Positions 19,612 through 30,009 of a stretch of 64,000 nt of DNA are shown here, piece after piece (the first letter of the stretch is position 1; each line of letters opens with the position of its first letter). This stretch comes from Aristophania vespae. GTDB lineage: Bacteria > Pseudomonadota > Alphaproteobacteria > Acetobacterales > Acetobacteraceae. Location: assembly GCF_009906835.1 (NCBI RefSeq), contig NZ_CP047652.1, forward strand, positions 107,501 through 171,500, in the 5' to 3' direction. The notes under the pieces are model-generated. The model had not been told where the DNA came from and did not search any database. It saw only the letters and a program-made list of their open reading frames with translations. The translations under genes and the position numbers were made by a program.

Positions 19612-20136
19612 GTGTCTGTCAGGATTGCTTTTAAACAAGTCTTTAAAGGACTCTTTCTGCTTTCGTCCGTAGGGTCTGCCTTTGCAGGAACCTTACCCAA
19701 TGGGGCTTCATCAATTAATGAGAGTTACCAAAACTGGCATCTTATCTGCCAAAATACAAAGTCGGGTGTGAAATGTAATATTTTGCAAGAGATTTTGGAG
19801 GGGCAAACGCATCAACTATTTTTTCGTATAGAGTTCAAGCCGGCTGAAAGCCAAACTCATGGTGTTATGATAGCGCCATTTGGCCTAAATCTTACTGACG
19901 GGATAACTATCGCAACAGAGGGTGAGTCCGTTGGGGATGTCTATCCCTTCAATACATGTTTGCCTGTAGGTTGCCTGGCGCCACTTGACCTAGATGAAGG
20001 GCAGTTCAGTAGCTTTTTGAAAAGCAAAAAAGTGAAAGTTTCCTTTACAACCCTAAAAGGTAAGTTACTTAAATTTCAATTGCCAATCAGCGGGCTTGAT
20101 GAGGCTTTGAACCGTGCACGTGTACTAACTAAATAA
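19612..20136 (+). CDS. invasion-associated locus B (IalB) family protein
   Basis: A 174-residue exported protein with a signal peptide ending near SAFAG. The mature part has the IalB pattern: a W-L-C start (NWHLICQN), then KCNILQEI, then a paired-cysteine loop in NTCLPVGC and a C-terminal beta-rich domain. IalB proteins were named in Bartonella but are widespread in free-living Alphaproteobacteria, so the name does not imply pathogenicity. The GTG start has a good GAGGAG site six bases ahead. It lies between the autotransporter and the EamA exporter gene, 24 bases from the latter. Confidence 0.8.
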   Translation: MSVRIAFKQVFKGLFLLSSVGSAFAGTLPNGASSINESYQNWHLICQNTKSGVKCNILQEILEGQTHQLFFRIEFKPAESQTHGVMIAPFGLNLTDGITIATEGESVGDVYPFNTCLPVGCLAPLDLDEGQFSSFLKSKKVKVSFTTLKGKLLKFQLPISGLDEALNRARVLTK

Positions 20137-20160
20137 TTATAAAAACCTCTTTTTTGTGAG

Positions 20161-21077
20161 ATGCTTGAAAGCAGGCATAAGGTGGAACGCGCTTTGAAAA
20201 GTCCCGAGCAACGATTTTTGCCGTTATATATTTTGGTATCCATTGTTTCTTGGGCGAGCGCTTATCCAGTTGTGCGGCTGGCAATGAGGGATATTCCTCC
20301 CATCCCCCTAGCGTCTTTGCGCTATATGCTTGCGGCTACCTTAGGTTTGTTATGGCTTGCCTGGAAAAGACCAGCCTTACCAAGTCTGAGAGATTGCCCA
20401 CGTCTTGTTTTATCAGGAATTTTGGGGATTACGCTTTATAATATTTTTTTCAATCTTGGCGAGCAAAGCGTTTCATCAGGTGTGACGAGTCTCATTATTG
20501 CTTCTGCACCGATTATGGCTGGCCTCATGGCTGTGGCTTTTACAAAAGAGACATTGTCCTTATTTGGATGGCTGGGTTCGCTTCTTGGTTTTGGTGGTAT
20601 TGCCCTCATTGTTTCCGGACAAAAAGGGGATTCTCTATAGATTCTGGCGCTGTGTTAGAAGTGTTAGCAGCATTTTGTACAGCAAGTTATGTTGTGCTTC
20701 AGCGCCCTCTGTTACATCGTTATGGCGGGCTGACTGTTACAGCATGTGTATTGATTATAGGGGCTATTTTTCTGTCTCCATGGTTGGGAGAGGGGAGTAA
20801 AATATTATTGAATGCTCCACCAAGAGCGTGGCTTTGTGTCATTGAGCTTGGGGTTTTTCCTGCTGCAATTGGCTATGCTTCATGGAGCTATGTGATCCAT
20901 GCCCTAGGTGTAGCGAAAGGCACGATATTTCTTTATTTCTTACCACCTATGACGTTCTTACTCGCCTTTTTTCTTGAAGGGAGCTGGCCTGATTTATATA
21001 CCATTCTGGGAGGTGCTATCGTTATGATAGGGGTGGCTTTAGCTCACAAGAAAAAGAGGCCTTCTTTGAAGGCCTAA
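20161..21077 (+). CDS. EamA/DMT-family transporter, split by a one-base frameshift
   Basis: A ten-helix drug/metabolite transporter of about 305 residues with two EamA repeats, predicted to export small metabolites or amino acids across the inner membrane. The first half contains SWASAYPVVRLAMRDIPP and SSGVTSLIIASAPIMAGLMA. The second contains FPAAIGYASWSYVIHALGVAKGT and YFLPPMTFLLAFFLEG. The frame breaks at 20626-20629 (AAAAAGGGG). One extra base rejoins VSGQK to SIDSGAVLEVLAAFCTASYVV. The palindrome AGGCCTTC...GAAGGCCT at 21057-21075 overlaps the stop and may serve in termination. Substrate is not readable. Confidence 0.85.
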
Positions 21078-21362
21078 GTCTTATCAAACAAAGCTGAAAA
21101 CGCATTATGCAAGGGTAAATAAAAGAGTATTTTTCATTTAAGGTCTTTTAAATTCCTTATGATAAATTTTTCTATAATTATGAGCTCTCTAAAAGAAAAA
21201 TAATAATTTGAACCTTTTTGCTGTATGGAATAGTTTTACGGCTCAACGAAGTCGAAATTATATATCTTAACATTACGATCTTATAAAAAGCTTGAATATG
21301 TAGCACGCTTTAGGTTGTAGGGTTACTTAATGGTGTCATTAGAAAACGACGAAGGATAATCT

Positions 21363-23627
21363 GTGGAGCAGCAATCCTCGCCTGGAGATGAGCATTCTGA
21401 GAATGTGAATCCTGTTTATATTCGCTTACGGGCGGTTATAGCGGCAGCGCATTTTCACGGTCTTGATTTAGACATACGCGATTTTGCAGCCGAATCAGGG
21501 GAAAAATTTCCTTCTCCCGCTACTCTGGCACGTTGGGTACGCGCTCAGGGTGGTGTAGCAAAAGGCATGCGCCTCCGGTGGAATTATCTCATTCGTTTGG
21601 GAAATACGCCCCCTGTTGTGCTGATGTTCCATGATGGTTCAGCCGGGCTAATGGTCGGTACTGATCCTTCACGCGGTGTCGTTTGGTTAAGAGACCCTCT
21701 CAAAGGAGAGGGCGAACCGCCAGTTCCCATTGACAGATTACGCCTGGCCCAGGTCTGGAACGGCGATATCCTACTGATAAAGCGGCGGCGTGACGAATCA
21801 GAAGGCGAAGCCCGCTTTGACCTGCTTTGGTTTGCAAAGTTGGTTTTGCGCGAGAAGAGAGGGCTACGTGATGTCATATTCTCTTCAATGGTCTTAAGTA
21901 TCTTACAGATCTTTCCTGCCTTAATTGTTATGCAGGTTATAGACCGTGTGGTGAATTATCACTCAATGGCCACGCTCGTCTCTTTGACGGGCTTTGTCGT
22001 CATACTCAGTCTTTACGAAATCTTGCTATCATATGGGCGACAAGAGCTTAGCTTGGTTGTCAGTACGCGTTTGGATGCCCGAATTTCGCTCCATGCCTTT
22101 AATCGTTTGCTTGCCTTGCCGCTGGAATTTTATGAAAGACAACAAACGGGTGAGATTTTAGGACGGTTTTCTGCTGTTTTCCGTGTCCGTGACTTTATGA
22201 CGGGCCAACTTTTAACAACAATGTTAGACTTGTTCGTGCTTTTTGTTGTCATGCCCGTGCTCTTTTATATGAGCCCAACAATGGCGTGGCTTACTTTGGC
22301 TTCGGCAGGTTGTATCGGTCTAATCGTTGTGATCATGCTTCCTGCAGTGAGCCGTGTGGCAGGGCAGCAAATCAGGACAGAAATGCGCCGTAATGCGACA
22401 TTATATGAAACTGTTGCCGGTATCCGCACTGTAAAAACGCTGGCATTGGAAAATACGCGCCGTGAAGAGTGGGATGAACGTACAGCTGATGTTGTGCAAT
22501 GGCGTTTGGCAGCAGGACGTATGTCCAATTGGGCTAATACCCTCGTCATGCCGCTTAATCTCTTTATCAATCGTGGTATTATTCTAGTCGGCGCTTATTT
22601 AATCCTGACGGGCTCTAATAGTATGCAGGGTGGGGCCCTGATGGCCTTTATGATGCTAGGTGGTCGTGTTGCATCTCCTCTTGTCAGTCTGGCACGTTTG
22701 ATGGAAACGGTAAATGAAGTGACCGTCTCTTTGAATGAAGCTGGTATGGTGCTGAACCAGCCCACTGAAACAAGAGCTCTAACGACAGGCATGCGCCCAA
22801 AAATTGTTGGTGCTCTTAGCTTCTCGGAGGTTAATTTCTCTTATCCGGGTTCGACAACCAAAGCTCTTATTGATGTTAATTTCTCAATTCCTGCCGGTAC
22901 AATGTTGGGATTGGTGGGGCGTTCTGGTTCAGGTAAATCGACGATTACCCGCCTATTACAAGGGGTAAGTCGAAGCTATGAGGGTTATCTCCGTCTTGAT
23001 GGTATAGATTTAAGAGAAATCAACTTACATCATTTACGGCGCTCTTTTGGTGTTGTGCTGCAAGATAACTTTCTTTTTCGTGGGACCATTAAAGATAATA
23101 TTACAGCAGGCCGTCCAGGTTATACGATTGATGATGTTGTGCGGGCTGCCCGTATGGCAGGCGCTGAAGAATTTATCGAACGCATGCCAGCAGGTTACGA
23201 TACCTGGATTGAAGAAGGCTCAACCAATATTTCCGGTGGGCAACGCCAGCGTCTGGCGATTGCGCGTGCGGTCATCTCTGATCCGAAATTAATGATCCTG
23301 GATGAAGCAACGTCTGCCCTCGATCCAGAATCAGAAGCTCTGGTGAATGCTAACTTAGAGAGAATTGGTAAGGGGCGGACAATGGTTATTGTCTCTCACC
23401 GTCTTTCATCACTGGTAAATTGTGATCAAATTGCCGTTATGGACCATGGTAAATTGATCGATATCGCCTCTCATGAGGTTTTGTTAGAGCGATGTGACAT
23501 TTATCGAACATTATGGTTACAGCAGAGCCGTCACGTTAATTCCGGTTCTTCTGGTAAAGAAGCAGACAAACAGAAAGAAGATGAGCAGGAGCAGGGGCAA
23601 CTTCCTGGAGGAGGCGGGGAGCAATGA
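21363..23627 (+). CDS. type I secretion ABC transporter with C39-like domain
   Basis: A 754-residue exporter with fused permease and ATPase. Residues 1-140 match a peptidase C39-like fold but lack the catalytic cysteine near the start, so this is a non-cleaving C39-like domain as in HlyB. A six-helix ABC membrane domain follows (about 165-450). The ATPase has Walker A GRSGSGKST, Q-loop VVLQDN, signature ISGGQRQR, Walker B LMILDEAT and H-loop VSHR. The GTG start has GAAGGA upstream. Such ATPases export unfolded proteins together with an HlyD-type fusion protein, whose gene overlaps by four bases, and a TolC-type channel that is not present here. No RTX-type substrate gene is nearby. Confidence 0.92.
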   Translation: MEQQSSPGDEHSENVNPVYIRLRAVIAAAHFHGLDLDIRDFAAESGEKFPSPATLARWVRAQGGVAKGMRLRWNYLIRLGNTPPVVLMFHDGSAGLMVGTDPSRGVVWLRDPLKGEGEPPVPIDRLRLAQVWNGDILLIKRRRDESEGEARFDLLWFAKLVLREKRGLRDVIFSSMVLSILQIFPALIVMQVIDRVVNYHSMATLVSLTGFVVILSLYEILLSYGRQELSLVVSTRLDARISLHAFNRLLALPLEFYERQQTGEILGRFSAVFRVRDFMTGQLLTTMLDLFVLFVVMPVLFYMSPTMAWLTLASAGCIGLIVVIMLPAVSRVAGQQIRTEMRRNATLYETVAGIRTVKTLALENTRREEWDERTADVVQWRLAAGRMSNWANTLVMPLNLFINRGIILVGAYLILTGSNSMQGGALMAFMMLGGRVASPLVSLARLMETVNEVTVSLNEAGMVLNQPTETRALTTGMRPKIVGALSFSEVNFSYPGSTTKALIDVNFSIPAGTMLGLVGRSGSGKSTITRLLQGVSRSYEGYLRLDGIDLREINLHHLRRSFGVVLQDNFLFRGTIKDNITAGRPGYTIDDVVRAARMAGAEEFIERMPAGYDTWIEEGSTNISGGQRQRLAIARAVISDPKLMILDEATSALDPESEALVNANLERIGKGRTMVIVSHRLSSLVNCDQIAVMDHGKLIDIASHEVLLERCDIYRTLWLQQSRHVNSGSSGKEADKQKEDEQEQGQLPGGGGEQ

Positions 23628-25114
23628 GCGAGCATGATCTAGTTCCTCAAGCTGAACAAAAGCCTTCACCGGAGGGACCTCCTGATACACCTGATACATC
23701 CGAAGTTCATAATGTACCCCCCAAGGCAACAGATCCGTTCGCTCCTGATGGAATGCCTTTGGCATTGCTGGAATTTCACTCACCAACGCGTGCGCTGGTC
23801 AATATGCCAGCGACACCTTCAGCTCAATATATTGTCTGGATTGTGGGGAGTTTATTGATTGCCTGCCTGGCAGGCATGGCCTTTTTTCCCGTTAATAAAG
23901 TTGTTTCAATTACAGGTCGTTTAATTTCGACGCAGCCCACGGTTTTGGTTCAGCCTTTTGAACAGGCTATTATCAGGTCGATCGACGCAAATGTTGGAGA
24001 CTATGTCCATAAAGGCCAGATTCTGGCTCGATTAGACTCAACACTGAGTCAAGCCGATATGGATAATCTGGTCCAGCAAATGCAGTCATTACAAACGGAA
24101 GTGGCTCGTTTAAAGGCTGAGGCGAATGGGCAGATTTACGAACCAGATACCAATGTTCCGGCATCGGTGCAGCAAGGTGAGGTCTTTTTAAGACGTCAGA
24201 GCGACTATAAAGCTCACATGCATGATTTTGATCAGCGTATTGCTGCTATGGAGAGTGATCTTCAGGGGGCAAGAGCAAATAATGCAATGTATGCAAGTAA
24301 ATTACGCATTGTATCTGCTGTACTCGAAATGCGTAAGAAAGAGCAGAAAGAGCAGGTTGGATCTCGCTTGTCCACTTTAGGGGCGCAGGATGCCGTCATG
24401 GATACTGAGCGCCTGCTCATTACGTCGCAGCAAATGGCTAATTCGCTGGTCAATAAATTGTCAGCACTTAAGGCATTGCGAGACGGTTATACCCAAAATT
24501 GGAAAACAGAAGTCTATGCAGAGCTTACTAAAGCTGAGCGTCATTTAGATGAGATGAGGAGCAATTACCGTAAAGCACGTTTGCGCCAACGTTTAATTGT
24601 TCTTAGAGCGCCAGAAGATGGTATTGTACTCACAAGAGCAGAATTTTCTATTGGTTCTGTAATTGATGCCGGTATGCGCCTTATGACGCTTGTGCCGACA
24701 AGCTCAGGTATAGAAGTTGAAGCTATTATGCGGGCTCAGGATAGTGGGTTTGTCAAACAAGGAGATCATGCCCTCATTAAATTCGTGACCTTCCCCTATG
24801 ATTTATATGGCGGTGCCGAAGCGACTGTTCGCGTGATAAGTGCTGATTCATTTTTGCCGACAGATGCAGCGACGAGCAATATTAAAGCTGGGGTTGATTT
24901 GCAGTCTTTAGCTGGTGTGAAAGGAGTTCCAGTTTTTTATCGCGTGCGTTTGCGTGTTGATCGATATACACTTCATGGACAACCTTCTTTTTTCCATCCT
25001 GCTCCGGGGGTGCCGGTTACCGCGGATATTGATGTGGGTAAAAGAACAATTCTCAAATATCTTTTCAGCCGGATTGTCCCCACCGTCAGTGATGGCATGC
25101 GGGAACCCTCGTGA
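23624..25114 (+). CDS. HlyD-family membrane fusion protein (type I secretion)
   Basis: A 496-residue periplasmic adaptor. A proline-rich cytoplasmic N-terminus of about 66 residues precedes one membrane helix (SAQYIVWIVGSLLIACLAGM). A half-barrel-sandwich lipoyl segment follows (IDANVGDYVHKGQILARLD), then a coiled-coil hairpin (about 140-325) and the returning lipoyl strand LRAPEDGIVLTRAE. Its C-terminal domain includes VKQGDHALIKFVTFPYDLYG. It links the ABC exporter to an outer-membrane channel. The ATG overlaps the exporter stop, and the next gene (Sel1 protein) starts 14 bases later, consistent with one operon. Confidence 0.9.
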   Translation: MSEHDLVPQAEQKPSPEGPPDTPDTSEVHNVPPKATDPFAPDGMPLALLEFHSPTRALVNMPATPSAQYIVWIVGSLLIACLAGMAFFPVNKVVSITGRLISTQPTVLVQPFEQAIIRSIDANVGDYVHKGQILARLDSTLSQADMDNLVQQMQSLQTEVARLKAEANGQIYEPDTNVPASVQQGEVFLRRQSDYKAHMHDFDQRIAAMESDLQGARANNAMYASKLRIVSAVLEMRKKEQKEQVGSRLSTLGAQDAVMDTERLLITSQQMANSLVNKLSALKALRDGYTQNWKTEVYAELTKAERHLDEMRSNYRKARLRQRLIVLRAPEDGIVLTRAEFSIGSVIDAGMRLMTLVPTSSGIEVEAIMRAQDSGFVKQGDHALIKFVTFPYDLYGGAEATVRVISADSFLPTDAATSNIKAGVDLQSLAGVKGVPVFYRVRLRVDRYTLHGQPSFFHPAPGVPVTADIDVGKRTILKYLFSRIVPTVSDGMREPS

Positions 25115-25128
25115 GATAAATAAGTCTT

Positions 25129-26921
25129 ATGCTTGGCAAAAAAGATTTCGCACCCTTTAGCTTTAAAAACCGGAAACTGGCGCGTGGTTTTCGGCTTTTA
25201 GAGCAAAATAAACCGTTTGAAGCTTTTGCGATTTTTGCCGATCTGGCTCAAACGGGGTTACTGAAGCTCAGTATCAGGTTGCACAATGTTATTTGCGTGG
25301 TCAGGGCACTCCGGCTTCTTTAGAGGAAGGTGCACGATGGCTCTATCGTGCTGCTACGGGAGGGTCGGTAGAAGCGTGCTTTAGTCTTGGAACTATGTAC
25401 GCAATGGGGCTACCGGTAGGGTTTGATCCGGCATCCCCTGCACGCTTAGTATCTTGTAATGATAACATCGTAGAAAGAAAGCCTGATTTTGAAAAGGCTC
25501 TTCATTGGGGGCTTAAAGGGGCAGAGGGTGGTAGTGCCGAGGCAAAAGCGCTCGTAGCACATTTATATTCTCACGGTCCTGCGCATATTAAAAATGCTCA
25601 ATTAGCCCGTCAGTGGTATGAAAAAGCAGCACATGCAGGGGCGCCACAAGGCTATTTGGGTTTTGGTTTGATCCTGTTGCGAGAAGCAAAAACATGTGAG
25701 GATCAAAAAAAAGCCTTTTCATATCTTAAGCAGGCAGCGGACAAGGGTGTTAGCACAGCCTATGCCACTTTGGCGTGGATGTATGAAGGTGGCGTCGGTG
25801 TTGAAAGAGATTTAAAGCAGGCTGCGCATTATTTTGGTGCAGCGGCCGAGTTTGAGATAGCACCTGCACAGGCGCGTTATGGCCTGATGTTACTAAAAGG
25901 TGTTGGTGTAGAAAAAAATGTCACCCAGGCAGAAACATGGTTGAGAAGGGCTGCCCAAAATGGGCATTCCGACTCTGCTGCAATGTTGGGTGATCTCTAT
26001 ATTCGTGGTGATGACGTTTATAAAAGCAGCAGTGAAGCTGCTAAATGGTACCAGATGGCTGCAGAAATGGGTCATACGAGTGCTATGCGCGCTTTAGCCG
26101 TGTTTTATCTTACCGGAACGGGTATAGAGCGTGATGAAGATAAAGCAGCTTACTGGTTTAAAAGAGCGGCATTACAGGGAAATTCTCAGGCTGATGCTGA
26201 TCTGGGTAATTTGATTTTAGCTGGTGTTTCACTAGAGCCCAAAGAGCAGGAAGCTTTGCGCGAAAGATTACAAAAACGCGCCGAAGCAGGTGATCCGTTA
26301 AGTGCTTTTAACTTTGGCGTTTGCTTAGCCAAACAGGTAGGAGGGCGTCTTGATGAAGCCCAGGCACTTTATTGGATGAGTAAGGCCCTCGATAGTGTTG
26401 TTAATGCTCAATATTGGTATGGAAAAATGCTTTTTGAGGGGCGAGGCACTGATGCGCCTAATCCTATTGAAGGGCTAAAATGGCTTAAAAAAGCCGCAGC
26501 TGCCGGAATGGCTGAGGCTTGTATTGCGGTGGCACAAATTTGTGTTACGGGTCAGATTGATGGCGAAAAGGACCATGATCGTGCCCTGAAGCTCTATCAT
26601 CAGGCTGCCGAAAATGGAAATGTCGATGCTCTCTTTTCTCTTGGAGCAATGTATGGCGGAGGGCATGACGTTCCAGAAGATCGTGAAAAAGCACTTTATT
26701 ATTTCGAAAAGGCAGCTATGAGGGGACATGCTTTGTCTCAGGCAATGTTAGGGCGATATCTGGTGAACGGAATCGCAGGAAAAGCTGATAAGGCAAAGGG
26801 CAAAATGTGGCTCGAAAAAGCTGCACAACAAGGGATAGAAGAAGCAAAACAAACGCTTTGTGAAATGGAAGAAAACTCAACTCCAGCATTAGAAAAAAAG
26901 GCCTCTCATGAGGGAGTTTGA
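25129..26921 (+). CDS. Sel1-repeat (TPR-like) protein, split by a one-base frameshift
   Basis: A predicted 597-residue protein built almost wholly of Sel1-like repeats (A-xx-G-x-A--LG-MY-xG-GV-xD--KA--WY-KAA pattern), about a dozen copies, forming an alpha solenoid for protein contacts. The N-terminus has no signal peptide, so a cytoplasmic place is likely unless exported by the adjacent ABC system. The frame breaks at 25254-25257 (G4). One added G turns AQTG into AQTGVTEAQYQVAQCYLRGQGTP, which restores the first repeat. The start follows the HlyD stop by 14 bases, and the end overlaps the glycosyltransferase start by 14 bases. The role is unknown; coupling export to glycosylation is one idea. 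Confidence 0.85.
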
Positions 26922-29856
26922 CCGATTTCTGGGCAATTATGGCACTTCTTTAGATCTGAAAGCGGAACGGTTCTGGCTTAAAAAACGCTCTCAACAAGCT
27001 CAAAATGCTTATGAATGTGGTCAGGACTGCTTACAAAAAAATTTGATGTCGTCAGCCTTTTTTTGGCTAGGCCGTGCTGCCAGATTGGCTGTTAACGACC
27101 CAAAAGTAAATTTTGCTTATGCAATGACAGCCCTAAAAATGGGGTATTTTGAAATTGCATTAAAAAGATTAAGGGTTTTAAGAGAGCGCTTTAATCTAAA
27201 AGAAGTTGTTTTTTCCGAGATACTAGCCCTCTGGTTTATGAAACGTCAGGAAGAGGCAGCCAATCTTCTTGAAAAGGCGCTCTCTTATTACGTACCACCT
27301 GCTGAAATTTACTCTTTTATTCATGATATTGTTGCTCAACAAAATAAAGGGGGATGGGCGTTTCTTTCAAATACGGGTCTCTTAAAAATCTTTTCCAAAC
27401 AAAAAGTATCTATTGTACTTGATGGGCGGCGTTTAGGGCAGTTTGAGGCTGGAGAGATTAATTTAGGTTCGGTTTTTCAGAAGGGAATAGCACCTGACTG
27501 GATGCGGGGGCATCGTTTGTCTGTAAAGCTGGGTAAAGACCACTTATTTGGTAGCCCTTTTGATATTAGAGCCCTAACACGATGTGAGTCCCTGGTTTGG
27601 CCTACAGCTTCGGCAATTGAGGGTTGGCTGTGGTACCCTGCCGAGCCTGAATATATACCTCACATCAAAATCAATGACGGTCCTTGGGTAAAAGTTGAGA
27701 CGATTGCCGAGGTAAATGCACAAAATCCTCTGGGCCAGTTTCGCTCTTTTTCCATAGCTTTAAATGAGCTTCCCCAAAAAGGGCGACAGACCCTTCATAT
27801 CATAAATGATCATGAAGTGCCTCTTATGGGCTCTCCGCTTGAGCCTAAATTGGGGCGCGTTCTTGATGGCAAACAGCCTTACCCAGCGCGCTTCTTGCCT
27901 GCTCCTGTTCAACCCAGGCCGGCACGTTCCTCATTACCACGATTAACAAAGCCATCCTGTGCTGTCATAATTCCAGTTTATATTGACTATCAAACAACAA
28001 TGACGTGCTTGAGAAGTGTTTTAGAAAACACACCCTCAGCAGTAGAAATTATAGTTATTGATGATGCCTCTCCAGAAAAATCAATTGTCAGAGCGCTAGA
28101 TCTTCTGGCTAAAGAACGCAAAATAACGCTTTTAAGAAATGAAAAAACATGTGGTTTCCCTGCAAGTGTCAATAAAGGGCTACATTATGCAGAGGGTTCA
28201 GATGTTATTTTACTTAACAGTGATACGATTGTTCCGAAAGGGTGGGTTCAGCGTTTAACAGAGTGGTTAACACCGCAAGATGTGGGCACTGTGACGCCTC
28301 TTTCTAATAATGGGGGTCTTTTATCTTACCCTTCAGTCGAAAAAGAAAACCCTTTTCCTGATTTGCGTGAAACAAGGCGTTTGGATCAGTTTTGCCGTGA
28401 GAATGGAACAAGCGTTTCTATAGAACTTCCTACAGCAAATGGCTTTTGCATGGCTATTTCGGCTGAGTGTCTGGCTGAAACAGGGTTATTGCGGGATGAT
28501 ATATTTGCTCAGGGTTATGGCGAGGAAAATGATTTTTCCATTCGGGCGACGGCGCGGGGTTTTCGGCATATAGCGGCTGTCAATCTTTATGTCCGACATA
28601 AGGGTGGCAATTCTTTTAAAGGTGCAAAGCAGCATCTCATACGTCGTAATCTCAAAATCCTAAATGCACTTCATCCTGGCTATGATTTGAGAATATTCGA
28701 ATTTATGCGTCGGGACCCGCTGTTTCTAATAAGACGGCGTCTTGATTTGTTACGCATAATGCAGGAAGAGCGTCCCGAAGGGACGGTACTCCTTGTTAAA
28801 CATAATTATAAAGGGGGCGTGGCACGCGCTGTAAAAGAGCGGGCTAAGCAGCTGAGCAAAGAAGGGTTCCTAGCCCTACAATTGAGGCCAGTGCCTCAGG
28901 GGTGTAGCCTGGAGCTTTGTTACAATCCCGATAAGCTCCCGAATTTAAAATTTACCTTGCCCGAAGAAGGGATGCTTCTGGGGTCATGTTTGCGCCGTCT
29001 TGGACTTAAGCATATAGAGTGGCATCATTTGAGAGGACATGCGCCGTGGGTAAGGCGCTTACACTCATTTTTAAACGTACCCTATGATATTTATGTCCAT
29101 GATCACGTCTGGTTTTGCCCTCGTATTATTTTACTAAATAAAGACGGCCATTATTGTGGTGAGTCTGATTCCAAAGTTTGCGCAAACTGCATAAAGCACA
29201 ACAACAGGGACTTTAAAGAAAACATAGAACTAAATGAGCTTCTTGATCGTTCTCAACAAGAGCTTTTGGCAGCGCGCTATGTAAAGGCACCCACCCACGA
29301 TGCTGCCAAGCGACTTTTAAGGCATTTCCCGTCTTTACCTGAAATCATTATTGAACCTTTAGAAGATGAAATAACCGTTCCTGCCAGATCAAGGCCACAA
29401 AGACAGCATAATGGGCGTTATCGCATAGGAGTTTTGGGTGGAATAAGCCGCTGGAAGGGCTATGATATTTTGCGTGATTTAGGGCGTTATATCCAGGATC
29501 ACGATTTACCGCTTGATCTTATTTTGATTGGAAGTAGTAAAGATGACGAAACATTAATAGCTTCTGGTGTTCAGGTAACTGGGCCTTATGAGGATAAAGA
29601 TGTATTATCCCTAATTGCCATGCAACATCTTGATTTTGCTTTCATACCCTCTGTTGCGCCTGAAACATGGTGCTATGTATTAAGTTGGCTTTGGAAGGCA
29701 GGATTAGAAGTATTATGTTTTGATATAGGTGCTGTAAGTGAACGAATTAAAGAAAAAGGTAATTATGAAGGAAAAATCATTCCTTTGGGTATCCCTATTC
29801 CACGTTTAGCAGAGTATCTTTTGCATTATGCAAAGCGTTCCAGTCATTATTTATAA
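26908..29856 (+). CDS. large two-module glycosyltransferase (GT2 + GT4)
   Basis: A 982-residue protein with several modules. Residues 1-150 look like helical TPR-type repeats. Residues about 160-330 hold a beta-rich region with IEGWLWYPAEPEYIPHI and VPLMGSPLEP, similar to the GW-type modules found in some bacterial glycosyltransferases. A GT2 domain follows (about 348-590) with IIPVYIDYQTTMTCLRSVL, VIDDASPE and LLNSDTIVPKGW. The C-terminal part (about 640-975) has a GT4-like fold with YRIGVLGGISRWKGYDIL, LILIGS and SVAPETWCYVLSWLWKAGLEV. It has no signal peptide or membrane helix. It is translationally coupled to the Sel1 gene. Sugar and acceptor are unknown; a surface glycan or exported protein is plausible. 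Confidence 0.85.
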   Translation: MREFDRFLGNYGTSLDLKAERFWLKKRSQQAQNAYECGQDCLQKNLMSSAFFWLGRAARLAVNDPKVNFAYAMTALKMGYFEIALKRLRVLRERFNLKEVVFSEILALWFMKRQEEAANLLEKALSYYVPPAEIYSFIHDIVAQQNKGGWAFLSNTGLLKIFSKQKVSIVLDGRRLGQFEAGEINLGSVFQKGIAPDWMRGHRLSVKLGKDHLFGSPFDIRALTRCESLVWPTASAIEGWLWYPAEPEYIPHIKINDGPWVKVETIAEVNAQNPLGQFRSFSIALNELPQKGRQTLHIINDHEVPLMGSPLEPKLGRVLDGKQPYPARFLPAPVQPRPARSSLPRLTKPSCAVIIPVYIDYQTTMTCLRSVLENTPSAVEIIVIDDASPEKSIVRALDLLAKERKITLLRNEKTCGFPASVNKGLHYAEGSDVILLNSDTIVPKGWVQRLTEWLTPQDVGTVTPLSNNGGLLSYPSVEKENPFPDLRETRRLDQFCRENGTSVSIELPTANGFCMAISAECLAETGLLRDDIFAQGYGEENDFSIRATARGFRHIAAVNLYVRHKGGNSFKGAKQHLIRRNLKILNALHPGYDLRIFEFMRRDPLFLIRRRLDLLRIMQEERPEGTVLLVKHNYKGGVARAVKERAKQLSKEGFLALQLRPVPQGCSLELCYNPDKLPNLKFTLPEEGMLLGSCLRRLGLKHIEWHHLRGHAPWVRRLHSFLNVPYDIYVHDHVWFCPRIILLNKDGHYCGESDSKVCANCIKHNNRDFKENIELNELLDRSQQELLAARYVKAPTHDAAKRLLRHFPSLPEIIIEPLEDEITVPARSRPQRQHNGRYRIGVLGGISRWKGYDILRDLGRYIQDHDLPLDLILIGSSKDDETLIASGVQVTGPYEDKDVLSLIAMQHLDFAFIPSVAPETWCYVLSWLWKAGLEVLCFDIGAVSERIKEKGNYEGKIIPLGIPIPRLAEYLLHYAKRSSHYL

Positions 29857-30009
29857 TAGCTTTTTGGAGCCTATATGTATTATTTTCATGTTAGCCAGAA
29901 AAATGATATTTAGTGCCGTTAATAGACTTTTTTGTAACTCTTTTAAGTTGTAAGTATCTTAATAAAATTAAGTAAAATAATAACATTGGCGTATAATTAG
30001 TGAGGCGTG

